DNA of 64,000 bases, from positions 3,333,638 through 3,397,637 of the forward strand of contig NZ_CP044522.1 of assembly GCF_016495405.1 (NCBI RefSeq). Reading direction: 5' to 3'. Positions 62,802 to 64,000 of this stretch are shown here, in pieces (within the stretch, counting starts at the first letter, position 1; every line of letters begins with the position of its first letter). A program made the translations under genes and the position numbers. The notes beneath the pieces are model-generated. The model did no database searches, was not told where the DNA came from, and saw only the letters and a program-made list of their open reading frames with translations. The stretch is from Cobetia sp. cqz5-12. GTDB taxonomy: Bacteria; Pseudomonadota; Gammaproteobacteria; Pseudomonadales; Halomonadaceae.

Positions 62802-63883
62802 GAGGCCTCTCGCGCCAGGTCGTCCACGACTTCCGCGATCACCGCCAGGGTGTCGCCCAGACTCACCTGGGCCGGGAAGCGGCGCGCCACCAGCACGCCA
62901 TCACGCTCGGCGCGATATTCCACGGCTGCCTGACCGGCACGCCCCAGCGGATAGACCCGCGCCACGCATTGCCCCGCCGTGACCTGCTCACCGAGTGCCA
63001 CGCACAGCTCCAGCAGCCCTTCATGCTCACTCTGCACGTAACAGCTGGCATCTGGCATGTCGATCAACAGCGGCGCGCCCGCCTGGCTGGCACGCTGGCG
63101 CTCGATGTCCTGATCCAGATCCGCGCGACTGCGCGCGCGCAGCACACCGCTGAAGGCGAGGAAATTGTCGACGCCACGGTCGGCGATCGCCTGGCGCTCC
63201 GGCGTGGTCGAACCACCACCGCCCAGCTCCGTGGTGACGAAGACCTTGCCCTGACGCTCCACCGCGGTGTCGTAGAGTGCCTCGGCGTCCAGCTCGAACA
63301 TCATCATCGCCGAGGGCGCCCCGAAGGCCAGCGCCCCGGCCAGGCTCTCGGCTTCCTGCAGGCGACACTGCTCGACGCCCAGCGACTCCTCGAGATAGTC
63401 GAGACGGTGCGCGGCCGCGAACGGCAGGATATCCAGGGTGCGACCGCCGGAATGCAGGTCCAGCGCATAGTCGCACTGCGGTACCAGCACCCGTGTGAAA
63501 TAATCGGCGATCTGTTCGGTCGGGCCGCCGGTGGGGCTGCCGGGGAAGCTGCGATTGAGATTGCCGCCATCGAGAGGCGAGCAACGCCGCCCGGCCTTGG
63601 CCGCCAGCGCATTCATGGTCGGCACGATGATGACGCGACCCTTGACGTCCTCAGGCGTGAGACGCGCCGCCAGCTTGTAGAGCGCGGTGATGCCTTCGTA
63701 CTCATCGCCATGGTTGCCGCCGGTCAGCAATACCGTCGGCCCCTCACCATTGGCGATCACGCTGATCGGGGTCATCACCGCACCCCACGCCGACTCGTCA
63801 GTCGAGATAGGCAGCTTGAAGAAACCGTGCTGAACGCCATCGGCGAACAGATCGATGGTCAGACTGACGGGGGACTCTCGCAT
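62798..63883 (-). CDS. doeB: N-alpha-acetyl-L-2,4-diaminobutyrate deacetylase
   Basis: Second enzyme of ectoine catabolism; it removes acetate from N-alpha-acetyl-diaminobutyrate released by DoeA. 361 residues of the succinylglutamate desuccinylase/aspartoacylase (zinc hydrolase) family. Zinc ligands His58 and Glu61 lie in GGNHGDEYEG, the third ligand in YALDLHSGG near 145, and the catalytic Glu in TTELGGGGS near 218. Aaggag precedes the ATG. It starts 45 bp after the doeA stop and overlaps doeX by 4 nt, so doeA-doeB-doeX form one transcription unit. Confidence 0.93.
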   Translation of the reverse strand: MRESPVSLTIDLFADGVQHGFFKLPISTDESAWGAVMTPISVIANGEGPTVLLTGGNHGDEYEGITALYKLAARLTPEDVKGRVIIVPTMNALAAKAGRRCSPLDGGNLNRSFPGSPTGGPTEQIADYFTRVLVPQCDYALDLHSGGRTLDILPFAAAHRLDYLEESLGVEQCRLQEAESLAGALAFGAPSAMMMFELDAEALYDTAVERQGKVFVTTELGGGGSTTPERQAIADRGVDNFLAFSGVLRARSRADLDQDIERQRASQAGAPLLIDMPDASCYVQSEHEGLLELCVALGEQVTAGQCVARVYPLGRAGQAAVEYRAERDGVLVARRFPAQVSLGDTLAVIAEVVDDLAREAS

Positions 63884-63928
63884 GACACCACTCCTTGTTA
63901 TGGCGGGCTGCTGACACTTGTCGGCAGG

Positions 63929-64000
63929 CTATTTGACGAACAGCTGGCGCGGCACATCACACAGCGGCTCGGCACCGTTTTCCGTGATCAGGATCGACTC
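63929..64000 (-). CDS. doeA: Ectoine hydrolase, C-terminal end (gene runs off the window)
   Basis: The last 23 codons and TAG of a gene entering from the right. The peptide ends ITENGAEPLCDVPRQLFVK, which is the C-terminus of ectoine hydrolases of the M24/creatinase family. Its place 45 bp before doeB, on the same strand, supports this. The enzyme opens ectoine to N-acetyl-diaminobutyrate. The catalytic region is outside the window. Confidence 0.85.
   Translation of the reverse strand, partial: ESILITENGAEPLCDVPRQLFVK

Overview
The window is a 64 kb piece of a high-GC gammaproteobacterial chromosome, almost certainly from the Halomonadaceae (Halomonas or Cobetia type). The evidence is the ectoine-degradation genes doeA-doeB with the Lrp-type regulator doeX at the right end, an NhaC sodium/proton antiporter, an MscK-type osmotic channel, a 180-kDa-class NAD-glutamate dehydrogenase, and the gammaproteobacterial housekeeping genes pdxB, rlmL, rmf, trmA, queF, alaA and htpX. 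Genus-level assignment is inference.

Layout. 1-8.7 kb: a periplasmic binding protein, the large mechanosensitive channel (mscK), outer-membrane phospholipase A (pldA) and a yqjD-yqjE-yqjK-like envelope operon. 8.7-13.2 kb: an MFS transporter divergent from a LysR regulator, then a small AT-rich insertion carrying an FRG-domain gene. The insertion is bracketed by a 136-bp direct repeat of the 3' end of the neighbouring flavoprotein gene (HI0933/BaiN family). 13.4-15.4 kb: an ABC-F ATPase and a parvulin. 15.7-34.2 kb: an 18-kb secretion locus made of one very large gene (4,724 codons) and, divergently, a type I secretion ABC transporter and HlyD-type adaptor, ending at a tRNA-Ser. 34.5-38.6 kb: thioesterase, nitroreductase, queF and the yadGH ABC exporter. 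38.9-39.7 kb: eight tRNA genes in a Glu-Gly x4 array. 40-54.4 kb: housekeeping genes (msrB, ylqF, alaA, htpX, nhaC, pdxB, rlmL, rmf, pyrD). 54.7-64 kb: gdhB, trmA, murI and the doe cluster.

How it fits together. Osmotic adaptation recurs: MscK releases solutes on hypo-osmotic shock, NhaC handles sodium, and DoeA/DoeB recycle ectoine as carbon and nitrogen, which ends in aspartate and glutamate metabolism. The giant protein is acidic, has no Sec signal, and is built from carbohydrate-binding, cadherin-like, malectin-like and beta-propeller modules. Next to its own ABC/HlyD pair it is best read as a type I secreted matrix or adhesion protein.

The two regions that deserve attention are the FRG insertion at 11.07-12.17 kb, which looks like a cargo module without any recombinase exchanged at a gene's 3' end, and the giant secretion locus. 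Everything here is from reading the sequence; no database search was run.
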